A stretch of 64,000 nt of DNA from Smallanthus sonchifolius (GCA_023525975.1 CM042044.1:15548501-15612500); one strand, 5' to 3'. Positions 32,301 to 45,596 are shown, counted from the stretch's first letter. A program made the numbers and translations. Notes: generated from the letters alone by a model not told the origin.

Positions 32301-34871
32301 TGTGACATTCAGACATTTTAGGTTAACTCCGTTAGCAAATCCCGTTAAATTCCTAACCTAGTTAACCCTATCACAAACCCAGGGACTATTTCTGCCATTC
32401 TCATACTCATAAACACACGAAACCACAGGGACTAATTCTGTAATTAGCCAAAACCCAAATTCATTGACTTTGGAAAGTCAATATCGACTCCTTCGATATA
32501 ATTCAATTCGTAAAACTCCATGATGGTTCGAATTCGTGATTGTTACTCATAGCCTTAATGATAACGACCATGATTGAACCGTTTCTAAGTTTTTAACATC
32601 ACTAATGATCAAGGAATTAATCTCATTAAGGTTCCTAAACCGTAACCGTCGAACTCGCAACAATAACCATCGAATTCGATCATTTGGCATGGAAACCTTG
32701 AAGTCTAACACCCTGCGCACATCAAACGAGTCTCACTCAAGCTGTTGCACAGTTCAATTTGATCGGAGACGTAGCCATAGACGTTGGGGAGTAACCGTTG
32801 AAGCCGCGACTGACATTTAGTCGATCCCCACCATTCGGATATCGTTTCAGGTAATTAAATACAATATTAGATTCGTTTTCACCTCTGTAATGAAAGCCCT
32901 GACCAAATTTGGATCTACAACGCTGAATTAAACACGAACTGATATCTAGGGTTCATACGAATTCGGTTTAATCGAACCCTTACCCAGACACGATCTCAAT
33001 CTAATTAAGTTGCAAGAACAGATTCGCCATCACCTACCCTTTGAAATCATCATGAATCTAACTGACGATATTGTAGAAATTGGGCAATTGATTTCGTGAT
33101 TTGAACCTAGGGTTTCTACTTTTTGAAATAGAAATTAACGGCCTTAAACTCAATGATTTTGCAATTAAACTCATACATAGATTCGCATACGACTAATTAA
33201 CAAAACCCCTAAGATTTCTTAACCAATCGTGACCAGATTCATTGGTTTTGGGACTGGATTCAATCAGTTGGGTTTGGGGGAAGAACTCAGGAAAGTTAAC
33301 GATTAAAACCTTTTAAATCCGGGTTTTGTTCACAAGTGGTACCCCAGATCAGTTGGTTAAAACACATGGTTGTTGGGGAAGAGACCCAGGTTCGAGTCCC
33401 CTCCACCCTTTTTTATTTTTAAATCATTTTCTGAGTATTATTTTAATATAAAATCAAATCCTATATTATTATATTAATATATTAATATGTTTTAGCCCGG
33501 GAAAGCACCCGTAGGCTCGGGTTTAGTTTGTAACCCATATTTATTATTAAAACTCATTTATAAAATAATATTTATATTATTTTCAACCCAAAACTCCAAC
33601 TAAAAATAATATATTTATATATATTATTTTCATCACGTTGATAAATAATGTGATACGTTTCAAACTAATAAATAATATATTTATTTATATTATTTCTCAC
33701 GTTACTATAATCCGAATAAAATAACAGTTTTATTATTTTGTCACAAAATTTAATGATCGTGTTATTCTCTATGTTTAAAAATAATATAATAAATTATATT
33801 ATTTTCCTAAACCATTATTTAATGGTACAAACGTACATATATATTTATTATATATTATTATTCGTATTTGAAGACGTTCGACACGTAACGTATTTATCAT
33901 AATTATCTATTTAGAAAATCCTTATTCTCATGGTCACGTTCGTCTACTCATTGAACCTTAGAATATTTTAGGACGTTCAACCTTCTGTGTCGTTGTCACA
34001 AATCCCATTGTATCCCTAATTGTTATATGTATAATTCTAGAGCATACGTAAGCCATGCATGCTAACAATTGTGGTTCCAATCTCATTCTTGTGTAAATCT
34101 ACCTGCTACGCAACCCAGGTGAGTTTTCACGGCCCCTTTTACTGTTTTAACTTGGGGGAGAAAACATGTCGCAAACTATTTTTGGATTATTGTATTCATA
34201 TGTTATCAATGTTAAAGCTAAGCGTAACACGCTATCACTGAAAGTCCTCCACACACATCGAACCTTTAATATAGATCTTAGCGAGGTAATATTTAGTAGT
34301 ACTACTAGGTTTGACAAATCCCACCCGCGTTAGTTGCGCTAACTCGATTGGAGGTCGAACGGGTGAAATGTTAGCCTACTCACATCGCCAGAGTTGATAG
34401 ACCTGGCATGAGGAAAATAAACAAACATTCAACTTCGGTTGTGAGCGCTTTAGTAAGACATGAACATATGTGAGCTACCTATAGATACACATATTGAATG
34501 TACATAATCTGGTAAACGCCTTCATTACGATATTGAAACCTGTGAACTCACCAACCTTTTGTTGACACTTTTTCTTACATGTTTTCTTAGGATGTTAAGC
34601 AGGTGCACGTTATGGCATGCATGGTGTCAACTTGATATATTTAATAATTGTCAATCTATTGAACATTTATTATGTTTCCGTTATTGTTAGACTTGGGCGC
34701 GTTGTTTTGCGCATTTACTCTCTTGTTTAAACGCTTCCGCATTTACTCTGAAATTTTATGATATTTCATTTATGTCCCATATAGTGTCGTTTGATGTAAC
34801 TAATGACTGAGATCTTGGTTTGTCACGCACCAAACGGTAAAACTCCGTTAGTGGAATTTGGGGGCGTGACA
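32301..34871 (+). repeat. Chromovirus 5' LTR
   Basis: It runs from TGTGACATTC to GGGGCGTGACA and is followed by the primer site. A tRNA-like module with an A-box-like GATCAGTTGGTT (about 33350) and B-box GGTTCGAGTCC (33389-33399), then a T run, lies in its middle. A similar module is in the other LTRs of the family. The 71-residue frame at 32605 recurs in the 3' LTR only because LTRs are duplicated. Confidence 0.9.
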
Positions 34872-36479
34872 GATTGGTATCAGAGCCATTGGTTATAGAG
34901 AACTAGGATTGCATACTAGACTATAACCTCACACATTAGTTATACGACACAGACACTCATACCTGATACACATAGCACCCATACGTACATTGCAATGCAG
35001 GCATGTTAACACCAACCATATCACCCTCTGTTTACAAGGGACACATCATTTGCTTTGCATCATCATTCCCAGTGGCGACACTCGGGGAATCACCATAACA
35101 ACATTCACTCCCGTCTGAGGGCAGCAAGACGGAGCCTTTGGAGGAGTCTCTCACACCACCATCATCTGTCGGATATGGTGGGCCTTCTCAGGTCCATGTT
35201 ATGGACGACACTCAACACTAGCACATGTCTCTTTGGGAGTTGGGATCGTCGGAGGCGAGTCCCTACTATACCCACTAGCAACAATACTCTGATCTCACTA
35301 GCTTTACGCTACTTCAAGCCCGAACCAGTGGACCTGGCTTGACATACGCCAAGTGAAGGCAGACCGTTGCACGCATTATTGCAGAATCCTTTGACACGTA
35401 GATGTCATCACTTTCCCGAGCCATGGGCTCACTTCTTTGGTCGATATTCTGTTGAGAATAGATTGACCGCAAAGTTGAGAACACATTGCTCATTGCATAC
35501 TCAAACCCTATCCTGACTCAGTTGGAAGGACGACTACTTTGCTCCTTCTTATAACTCGTATCCATGAATTAGTTTCACTTCTCGAAGTAGCATTTTATGT
35601 GCATGATTGTTTCGTGTGCATGTTCTCATCTACAATCCATTGGATTAGACTCTCGTATTGTGTTTCAACTCGTGTGAATACTTGGATCAAATGATTCCCG
35701 ACTACTCATCCTGATATGAGTCCTAGTTGATCAACTTATGGTTGATGACTAAGCTTCTCAGTGACTTATCATATCTGAAAACACCCTGTACTCAGCAATA
35801 CAAAGTAAAGGACATTATGACACAAGACAGGGAGAACTAGGGTGAGCATGCAAAGCAAATTATCATTACGGGTGCACACGTAATAGTAATTTGAGGTGCA
35901 TGTAAGTCCTGGTGGAACCTAGTGTGCGGATAAATGGTCCTAATAAGTGATTTACAGACTTAAGTTCCCACTGTTAGTAGAAATTCTCGTAACACGCTCA
36001 ACGACTAGTTGGTATCATTAAACCTATTCAACAGTTGATAGGCGCGACTATCAGGTTGAAAATGTTTACGGACACACTGAACTATCACCAATAGGATCCA
36101 TCATTTTATCTCAATCATGTAAAAGTCTTAATGAAATTAAGACTCTCATCCAAACGTGATCACAGAAACCAAACCGATTGAAACTCTGGTAGAACATCAT
36201 GGCAAACCCATCGACTACAACTATGAAAGCGGAATTGGAAGAATTCTTTCCTGCTAACACGTTATTCCTTACACTCCAATAATAAATTCCCTTGACTCTA
36301 TTACTCTATCCTGTGACTAATCCTCAGTCTAATTTGATTTATACCCTAGGATATCCAACTCTGTAAATGGACTTCTTTCTTCACAAGATGATCCAGTTGT
36401 TCTAATGACATTAGAAAACGAGGATTTAATCTAACCAACCTTCAGCTGAACACGATTACTTAAACAGATAACCTATCCC
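34872..36479 (+). pseudogene. Chromovirus leader and decayed gag region
   Basis: The primer site lies at 34875-34887. Beyond it, gag should occupy about 35050-36400 but no continuous frame survives. Short pieces such as the 95-residue frame at 35055-35342 do not show a recognisable zinc knuckle. I infer gag from position only. Confidence 0.55.
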
Positions 36480-36539
36480 TTGTATGACTGGTATCTATAT
36501 CTCATTAAATTTTTCTTTCCTACTTGTGAACCTCTTCCC

Positions 36540-39500
36540 TTGACCTTTGCATTGACCGACGCTTACCATATAAGCACGGGTCTCACTAGAAGTCTCAGCA
36601 TGACTTCAAAAATTTCATGTTGGTGCGGTCATACTCCAACTCTATTAGGAACTAAGTACATTATAGAAATAGTGGACGGTCTAATAATTGAATAAACTCA
36701 CATTCTTAGAGGATGTAAGCTAGGATTGGTTGGTCATAAGCTTGACCTAGACCTCATGCCAATCACACTTGGCAGTTTTGCCATAATTGTCGGTATGGAT
36801 TGGTTATCCAAGAACCGAGCCGGAATCATTAGTCGTGACAGAATCGTTCGCCTTCCTCTCCCTAGTGGAGAAAATCCTTATGTCCAAGGCGAAAAGAGTG
36901 GTGTTGTCGTAGGTATCATATCCTTCATGAAAGCACATAAGTGCTTACGTAAAGGGCATACTGCTATTCTGGCTCTTGTCACCGAGCAAGCATCTGAAGA
37001 AAAGAAAATAGATGACATTCCGATAATTCGTGACTTTCTAGAAGTGTTTCATGAAGATCTACGTGGACTTCCACCTCACCATAAATTCGAATTTCAAATT
37101 AATCTAACACCCGGAGCATCGCCTATTGCTCGGGCCCCGTACAGACTTGCACCTAGTGAATTACGAGAGTTATCTACACAACTGCAGGAGTTGTTAGATA
37201 AGGGATTCATCAGACCTAGCTCATCGCCATGGGGAGCTCCAGTCTTATTCGTCAAGAAGAAAGATGGAACTTTCCATATGTGCATCGATTACCGAGAGCT
37301 GAAAAAAGTAACTATCAAGAATCGGTACCCTCTAACTCATATTAATGATCTGTTTGATCAACTTCAAGGATCAAGTTCCTATTCAAAGATCAATATTAGA
37401 TCCGGTTATCATCAACTAAGAGTCCGGGACGAGGACATCTCTTAAACTGCATTCAGAACCCGATACGGCCATTACGAGTTGTTGGTCATGCAATTCGAAT
37501 TAACCAATGCACCGTAGTGTTAATGTACATCATGAACCGTGTGTGTAAACCCTACCTTGATCAATTCATCATCGTTTTCATTGATGACATCCTTATCTAT
37601 TCTAAGAACAAGGAAGAACATGAGGAACATCTACGTTTAATCCTTGAATTGCTAAAGCAAGAGCAATTGTATGTTACATTTTCAAAATGAGAATTTTGGA
37701 TTCGCGAAGTCCAATTTCTAGGGCATGTAGTCAACGAGAAAGGAATACATGTCGATCCACCTAAATTGGAAGCCATAAAGGATTGGGCGGCACCAACAAC
37801 TCCGACAGAGGTGTGACAATTTCTGGGATTGGCTGGCTACTACCGTCGATTCATCAAGGGATTCTGAAAGATCGCTCAACCCCTCACTACTCTAACTCAA
37901 AAGGGTAAACCCTATACCCGGAGCAATACTTAGGAATTAGCGTTCCAACCGCCAAAACAAAAACCCTGTAGTGCACCCATCCTATCTCTTCCGGAGGGAA
38001 AGGATGACTCCATAATGTATTGCAACGCATCCATTCAAGGTCTCAGTTGTGTTAATGCAACACGAGAAGGTTATCGCATATGCTTCCCGACAATTGAAAA
38101 TTCATGATAAGAACTACACAACCCATGATTTAGAATTGGGAGCTGTAGTTTCTGCACTGAAAATCTGGAGACATTCCTTGTACAGTACCAAAAGCACTAT
38201 CTATACCGATCACATGAGTCTTCAGCACAACTTTGAACAGAAAGACTTGAACATGCGACAACGTCGTTGGGTGGAACTCTTGAATGACTATGACTGTGCA
38301 ATCAGATTCACCCGGGCAAGGCTAATGTGGTAGCTGATACCCTAAGTCGAAAGGAAACTAAGCCCAAACGAGTTCGAACATTACAACTCACTATCCACCC
38401 CGGACTACCTGATCAAATCCGTAGTGCTCAACTCGAAACCTTGAAAAAGGTAAAACCTACCGTAGGAATCCATACGTGATATGGAGAACCAACTCGACGT
38501 TAAATCAGACGGTATTCGCTACTCCGCGAAGCGAATGTGAGTCCAAAGTTCGAAAATATAAGAGAGCTTGTGTTGGATGAATCTCACAAGTCTTGCTATT
38601 CCATCCACCCTGGTTCCGATAAGATGTATCATGACCTAAAGGTTCTATGTTGGTGGCCGAACAAGAAAGCCGATATAGCAACCTATTTGAGCAAGTGCCT
38701 GACCTGCTCAAAGGTCAAAGTGGAATACCAAAAGCCTTCTAGTCTACTTCAGCAACCAGAGATTCCTATGTGGAAATGAGAGCAAATATCTATGGACTTT
38801 ATCACCAAAATGCCCCGAACTCCTAGCGGATGAGATACCATCTGGGTAATCGTCGATCGTTTGACGAAATCCGCTCATTTCTTAGCAATCAAAGAGACTG
38901 AAAAAAAATGGAGAAGCTTACTCGTATTTATTTGAAAGAAGTAGTCTCTCGGCAGGAGTGCCAATTTCTATCATTTCGGATCGTGACGCACGATTCACCT
39001 CACATTTCTAGCAATCTTTGCAAAAAGCACCAGGCATGCGCCTTGACATGAGCATAGCATACCATCCTCAAACAGATGGCCAGACGGAACGTACTACTCA
39101 AACTCTTGAGAACATGCTACGAGCTTGTGTGATTGTTTTCGGTAACTCATGGGAATCCCACCTGCCTCTGGTGGAGTTCTCCTACAATAATAGTGATCAA
39201 ACTAGCATCAAGGCAGCACCACTCGAGGCATTATATAGAAGAAAATGCCGATCTCCTATCTGTTGGGCCGAAGTCGGGGATAGCCAACTTACGAGTCCTG
39301 AACTCGTACTCGAAATCTCTGAAAAGATCGTTCAAATTAGAAATCGTATGGAAGCAACTCATGATAGTCAAAAGAGCTATGCTGATAAGCGTCGTAAACT
39401 GTTAGAGTTTCAAGTAGGCGGCATGGTCTTGTTAAAGGTCTCACCTTGGAAAGGTGTAATTCGTTTTGGGAAACGAGGCAAACTAAATCCTCGTTATGTT

Positions 39501-39845
39501 GGACCATTCAAGATGGTAAAGATAATTGGCCTAGTAGCGTATCAACTAGACCTACCGGAAGGACTTAGTGGTGTACACAACGTCTTTCATGTCTCAAAGT
39601 TGAAGAAATGTCTAGCAGACGAGTCACTCGCGGTTCCTCTTGAGGAACTACACATCGATGAACAGTTGCGTTTCATCGAGGAACCAATAGAAATCATGGA
39701 AGTCAAAACGCTCAAACGTAGTAAAATCCCTATTGTTAGAGTTTGTTGGAACTCGAAACGCGGACCGGAATTCACGTGGGAGTGTGAGGATCAGATGATG
39801 TGCAAGTATCCTCATCTGTTCAAGCACTCCACGTCAAACACTTAA
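36540..39845 (+). pseudogene. Chromovirus pol: protease, RT, RNase H, integrase, chromodomain-like tail
   Basis: The protease remnant (36540-36850) includes ITLGSFAIIVGMDWLSKN. RT runs from about 37010: APYRLAPSELRELSTQLQEL, SSPWGAPVLFVKKKDGTF, CIDYRELKK, then after TAA at 37443-37445 IIVFIDDILIYSKNKEEH with the F-I-D-D catalytic pair. RNase H is at 38049-38333 (VIAYASRQLK, YTTHDLELGAVV, IYTDHMSLQH). The integrase HHCC finger is at 38590-38720 (IHPGSDKMYHDLK, CLTCSKVK), followed by VSRQ/DRDARF and AYHPQTDGQTER in 38930-39080. The tail at 39715-39830 (IPIVRVCWNSKRGPEFTWE) is the chromodomain-like end of Tekay/Del elements. At least seven stops or frame breaks are present. Confidence 0.93.
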
Positions 39846-39960
39846 AGTACTTCTATTTTTTGGGACAAAAATTCTTTCAACTATGGGATATTGTGACACC
39901 TCGGATTTTTTTTTAATTATTTTAATTTTCGGGACGAAAATTCTTTCAACTAGGGGATGA
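39846..39960 (+). promoter_or_regulatory. Duplicated polypurine tract region
   Basis: Two successive copies of 'gggacRaaaattctttcaact...ggga' occur at about 39862-39891 and 39930-39960. The first is followed by TGTGACACCTCGG (39894), the second by TGTGACATTC (39961), the start of the 3' LTR as judged from the 5' LTR. The intervening 67 bases correspond to the extra 5' part of the solo LTR at 17466. Confidence 0.75.
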
Positions 39961-42503
39961 TGTGACATTCGAACATTTTAGGTTAACTTCGTTAGCCAAT
40001 CCCGTTAAATTCCTAACCTAGTTAAACTTATCACAAACCCCAGGGACTATTTCTGCCATTCTCATACTAATAAACACATGAAACCACAGGGACTAATTCT
40101 GTAATTAGCCAAAACTCAAATTCATTGACTTTGGAAAGTCAAAATCGACTCCTTCGATATAATTCAATTCGTAAAACTCCATGATGGTTCGAATTCGTGA
40201 CTGTAACTCATAGCCTTAATGATAACGACCATGATTGAACCGTTTCTAAGTTTTTAACATGACTAATGATCAAGGAATTAATCACATTAAGGTTCCTAAA
40301 CCGTAACCGTCGAACTCGCAACAATAACCATCGAATTCAATCATTTGGCATGGAAACCTTGAAGTCTAACACCCTGCGCACATCAAACGAGTCCCACTCA
40401 AGCTGTTGCACAGTTCAATTTGATCGGAGACGTAGCCATAGACGCCGGGGAGTAACCGTTGAAGCCGCGACTGACATTTAGTCGATCCCCACCATTCTGA
40501 TATCGTTTCAGGTAATTGAATACACTATTCGTTTTCACCTCTGTAATGAAAGCCCTAACGTAATTTGGATCTACAACGCCGAATTAAACACGAACTGATA
40601 TCTAGGGTTCATACGAATTCAGTTTAATCGAACCCTGACCAAGACACCATCTCAATCTAATTAAGTTGCATGAACAGATTCGCCATCACCTACCCTTTGA
40701 AAGCGCCATGAATCTAACTGACGATATTATAGAAATTGGGCAATTGATTTCGTGATTTGAACCTAGAGTTTCTACTTTTTGAAACAGAAATTAATGGCCT
40801 TAAACTCAACGATTTTGCAATAAAACTCATACATAGATTCGCATACGACTAATTAACAAAACCCCTAAGATTTCTTAACCAATCGCGACCAGATTCGTTG
40901 GTTTTGGAACTGGATTCAATCGGTTGGGTTTGGGGGAAGAACTCAGGAGAGTTAACGATTAAAACCTTTTAAATCCGGGTTTTGTTCACAAGTGGTACCC
41001 AGATCAGTTGGTTAAAACATATGGCTGTTGGGGAGGAGACCCGGGTTCGAGTCCCCTCCACCCCTTTTTATTTTTAAATCATTTTTTGAGTATTATTTTA
41101 ATATAAAATCAAATCCTATATTATTATATTAATATATTAATGTGTTTTAGACCGAAAAACCACCCGTAGGCTCGGGTGTGGTTTGTAACTCATATTCATT
41201 ATTAAAACTCATTTATAAAATAATATTTATATTATTTTCAACCCAAAACTCCAACTAAAAATAATATATTTATATATATTATTTTCACCACGATCATAAA
41301 CAATGTGTAACATTTCAAACTAATAAATAATATATTTATTTATATTATTTCTCACGTTATTATAATACGAATAAAATAACAGTTTTATTATTTTGTCACA
41401 AAATTTAATGATCGTGTTATTCTCTATGTCTAAAAATAATATAATAAATTATATTATTTTCCTAAACCATTATTTAATGGTACAAACGTACAGTTATATT
41501 TATTATATATTATTATTCGTATTTGAAGACGTTCGACGCGTAACGTATTTATCCTAATTATCTATTTAGAAAATCCTTATTCTCATGTCACGTTCGTCTA
41601 CTCATTGAACCTTAGAATATTTTAGGACGTTCAACCTCCCTGTATCCCTAATTGTTATATGTATAATTCTAGGGCATACGTAAGCCGTGCATGCTAACAA
41701 TTGTGGTTCCAATCTCATTCTTGTGTAAATCTACCTGCTACGTAACACAGGTGAGTTTTCACGGCCCCTTTTACTGTTTTAACTTGGGGGAGAAAACAGG
41801 TCGCAAACAACTTTTGGAATATTGTATTCATATGTTATCAATGTTAAAGCTAAGCGTAACACGCTATCACTGAAAGTCCTCAACACACATCGAACAGTTA
41901 ATATGGATCTTAGCGAGTTAATATTTAGTAGTACTACAGGGTTTGACAAATCCCACCCGCGTTAGTCGCGCTAACTCGATTGGAGGTCGAACGAGTGAAA
42001 TGTTAGCCTACTCACATCGCAATAGTTGATAGACCTGGCAGGAGGCAAATAAACAAACAGTCAGCTTCGGTTGCGAGCGCTTTAGTAAGACATGAACTTA
42101 GGTTAGTTACCTATAGATACACATATTGAATATACATAATCTGGTAAACGCCTTCATTACGATATTGAAACTCGTGAACTCACCAACCTTGTGTTGACAC
42201 TTTTTCTTACATGTTTTCTCAGGACGTTAAGCAGGTGCACGTTAGGGCATGAATGGTGTCAACTTGATATATTCAATAATTGTTAATCTATTGAACATTT
42301 ATTATGTTTCCGTTATTGTTAGACTTGGGCGCGTTGTTTTGCACATTTACTCCCTTGTTTAAACGCTTCCGCATTTACTCTGAACTTTTATGATATTTCA
42401 TTTATGTCCCATATAGTGTCGTTTGATGTAACTAATGACTGAGATCCTGGTTTGTTACGCACCAAACGGTCAAACTCCGTTAGTGGAATTTGGGGGTGTG
42501 ACG
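39961..42503 (+). repeat. Chromovirus 3' LTR
   Basis: It is the counterpart of 32301-34871 with small gaps (one of about 25 bases near 41638). Its last base is G where the 5' LTR has A (GTGACG against GTGACA), then comes the TSD ACTGG. The tRNA-like module recurs at about 41000-41065. Confidence 0.9.
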
Positions 42504-43270
42504 ACTGGTCTCTGTGATTCAGTCCTCTTAACTAAAGAACTACAAAATTGACCTCTCATTCAATAATGAGTGAAGGCATGATAGATCCCGGTGAAATCCC
42601 AACATTGACGTTCGAAAAAACTACAACCACGAAAAGAATACTAGCACAGCTGATGCAAACTCTTATTTGAAGGTAATGCGTGTTGATAAAGATCTAATCA
42701 TAATAGCGATCAATGAAGTGGAAAATGAATAGACGCGATGTTCACTAGGTTCTGAGCCACAAATAACACAAGAGTTTGTTCGCATGAACAGGGAAAGGCT
42801 TAGAAAACAGCCGGAAGAGTTGGACAGTACGGAAAGGCTGAGTGAAGTCAAATCAAGGCTTACATTTGAAAACGTGGAACACACGCCCACATGTGAAACA
42901 CTAGTTGTCCCCCACTCTAATCTAACAGGAGAGGGAGAAGCCAAAGAAAAGAAACTAAAGACAGAGAAAACATCAGAAGAAGGTTGACAAGGTGAAAATA
43001 GGAGGGGAACTATGATCCAACATCCTTATGGGGTCCTTGCTGACAGCCTTGGATGCCAGAAGAACCCCATTACAGGCAGAGGCGGGACCAAGGGTGTAGA
43101 CCATAGGGGGCAAGGTCGATTCTCTGATGCTTTCATACCGGCCAACAAAGATGTCAGATTCTTGAAAATTCACAAAAAAGATAGCGGATACCCCATGCTA
43201 TCAGGCTTGAAGGTCCCCTCTCACGTGGAAAAATACGATGGAACCCAAGATCCGGATTGTAATATTTGAC
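42504..43270 (+). pseudogene. Tat/Ogre-like gag start, continuation of the 30865 element
   Basis: Joining 31638 to 42504 across the two inserts restores a primer site followed by leader, with an ATG at 42566 (MSEGMIDPGEIPTLTFEKT, then a stop). Further pieces are at 42784-42987 and 43012-43269. The last reads FIPANKDVRFLKIHKK and LKVPSHVEKYDGTQDPD, matching the conserved P-x-x-YDGT-DP-D motif at the start of the gag core in this lineage. The element is cut off at about 43270. Confidence 0.75.
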
Positions 43271-43989
43271 CCCTCATACCACCAATTGTGTCCGCTTTGC
43301 CACTAGGAGCTCATGGATTTTTTTTTGGTTGTCTGGGTGAAAACTTTTTAAAGGATCATGTTAGTTGCATATTTAGGCACGTTTTATAACCCATTTTCGT
43401 TCATTTTTTTCCCACATATCATGCATTTATTATACGTATATTAGATCATTTTACGCATCACGTGAATTGGTGGAGCAGAGTCTACTTTGGATTGTTTTTA
43501 TGTTTCTGTAGGTGTGGAGTGGTTTAGAGCGATAACAAAGAAGATTGGAAAGAGTCATAACGAATTTTGAAGACAAAAGCTTGATTTTTGAGATGTGGAA
43601 GATTTTGGACAGAACCTTGAAACGACCGTTTCATGGTTATGTAGAAAAACTGAAACGGTCTTTCTGCACTTATGAAAAGATACACCAAATTCAGTTACTT
43701 ACAAAAGGCAAATAGCTAACCCGTTATGCAACTGGTACAAGTCTTCTATGCATATAAACTATTGCCATTTATTCAGCTTTCTCTCTCTTCATCACCGACC
43801 CCTTTTCTCTCTCTTGAACGAAATCCGTAGAAGGAGACCTAGCGGATGTCCACCGTTGTTGTCGGTTCTCGATGCTTATACGCCCTTGCTGGAGTGTCGA
43901 AGATCTCTCTTCTCTTTTTGATTAATTTATCAATATTATATTTTTGTGAGGTACGGTGGTTAGACTTATATATATGTATTATTAATATA

Positions 43990-44283
43990 TCTGTACTTTA
44001 CAATAAATAAAGGTTTTTGTGAAACAAGTTTCCCGTCTCTCTCTCCTATTAATTGCACAAGTTTTTTTATTGTTTTTAATGATTTTTTGTTTTCCGTCTC
44101 TCTCTCTTATTAAATAATAATGATTTCTATAATTGTTTTTATAAACGTTTTTTATTTTAGAAAAATATATAGGTTTGTTCATAAAACATTGCATTTGTAT
44201 TATGTAAATATTTATTATTAAGTATATAACATTGCATTTATTCAAACTTTTTTTTTGTATAATACACGAGATTTTTAAGCTAG
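43990..44283 (+). mobile_element. Short non-autonomous Helitron
   Basis: It starts TCTGTACTTTACAATAAATA after A at 43989 and ends 'ataatacacgagatttttaag' region with CTAG at 44280-44283 before T. It lies inside the Athila-like LTR. It is non-coding and belongs to the same family as 8238-8625. Confidence 0.7.
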
Positions 44284-44339
44284 TTATTATATATATACAC
44301 GTTCACGCATGAATGAAAGGGGGATCATTATCACAATTA

Positions 44340-44538
44340 GGGGGTGTTTGGGATTCCATTTCAAACTACTTATTAACTTATTACCTTTTTTAAAAAGGTA
44401 ATAAGTTAAAAGTTTGTTTGGATAATTGATGAAAAAGTTAATTTTAAAATTGTGGAGAAGTTGTTTTGAAGAAGTAAGAATTTTTAACTTCTCCAAAAAA
44501 TCAAAAGTAGTTTTTGAAATGGAATCCCAAACACCCCC
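44340..44538. mobile_element. Tourist-like MITE
   Basis: Terminal inverted repeats are perfect over more than 25 bases (GGGGGTGTTTGGGATTCCAT at the left, its complement at the right). TTA flanks both ends (44337-44339, 44539-44541). The 199-bp length and TTA duplication fit PIF/Harbinger-derived MITEs. The 69-residue reverse frame across it is a product of the inverted repeat. Confidence 0.9.
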
Positions 44539-45596
44539 TTAGTTTTTTTTCTTGGCTTTGGGAGTTGACGGCAGACTAGGAGTATCAGAAACCAACTTTC
44601 TTAATTTTTGGTGTATGAACTTCAACAACAATCTTTTGTTTTAACCTTCGTAAGTTATTTTTTTTGTTTATTTTTATTTGGTTTGATTGATTTAGCCATC
44701 ATATCCGGCTAGTTGAACTAATTCCGACACTAGAGTTTATTTTTATGGTTTGATTCGAATATTATGTGAGACGATTATGTGGTCCATTTATTTGAATGGT
44801 TTTCTGTGTGATTATTGATCTTAAACCCGGATCTAATCCGGTATATATTAGATTGTTAATAAACTTGTTCAACTTATTAATTTTTCTAATAAAGTTCTTC
44901 ACTTTTTAAAACTCCAATCGGATTTTAATTCTTGATTCAAGGAACAAAAAATATTTTGTGTTTGTCTATCAACCCAAAATCATTATAAAGTCATTCAATC
45001 TAATTGAACATTTCGAACGGCGTGAGTGTTTGATTATAATCGATACTTCTGTCATTGCAACCTTGCACACTAAGGTCTGCACAGCGTGAACTTAGAGTAG
45101 CGGGTTGGTTCTAACCAACGAACTGCGCTTGGTTAGACATTAGACGGAGTGGATATCCAAACGGCACGATATATAGTATCGATACAAACCGTTTAAATTA
45201 AATGATCATTGCACCATAACTGTTAATGTTCGTAAGCCGAATCAAATCAAAGAAATTACCTTTGTGTTAGAATTGTTTTTAAAATATTTGAATTCAACCT
45301 ACAACTTAATTAACGTTTTTAGTGTCAATCTTTTTCATAATCAACCCGAAACCCCCCCCCTCTCGAATCTTTTGAGTTTAACAACTGGATCTGTGTTCAA
45401 ACGTTTTTGGTGTAATTAAGTTAAACTGTATCCCTGAGGACACGAACCTTACTTTCATTCATACTATTCATAGCGTGTCAAGTAGATTTATTACACAATT
45501 TATTTGATGGATTGGACACCCATCAAATTGCCGTCGTTGCCGGGGATACGACGATACTAACCGTTTTATGCCAACATCTTTTCGTACAGGTTCACC

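Larger units (their letters stand above)
32301..42503 (+). mobile_element. Ty3/gypsy chromovirus (Tekay/Del-like), full length, inactive
   Basis: LTRs at 32301-34871 and 39961-42503 (about 2.55 kb each, roughly 5% different over the first 190 bases) flank a 5.1 kb interior. The TSD ACTGG is at 32296-32300 and 42504-42508. The primer site TGGTATCAGAGCC starts at 34875. Polypurine tracts end at about 39893 and 39960. Pol order is protease, RT, RNase H, integrase, then a chromodomain-like tail. Stops and frame changes throughout make it non-autonomous. It inserted at the right edge of the TRIM array inside the older Tat-like element. Confidence 0.95.
43271..45525 (+). repeat. Athila-like LTR, interrupted by a Helitron and a MITE
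   Basis: The right border CACCCATCA (45517-45525) is followed by the primer site TTGCCGTCGTTGCCGGGGA (45528-45545). This is close to the tRNA-Asp complement (GCCGTTGCCGGGGA) used by Athila elements. The left border is uncertain; 'ttagttgcatatttaggcacg' near 43362 is typical of the start of such LTRs. Palindromic GAAACGACCGTTTC near 43619 fits too. No gene is present. Confidence 0.65.

Noticed and set aside
32605..40481. A 71-residue frame found almost unchanged at 32605 and 40266
   Set aside because: The conservation comes from its lying in the two LTRs of one element; the third LTR copy does not keep it as a frame.
44287..44496. 69-residue minus-strand frame
   Set aside because: It is produced by the inverted repeats of a MITE.
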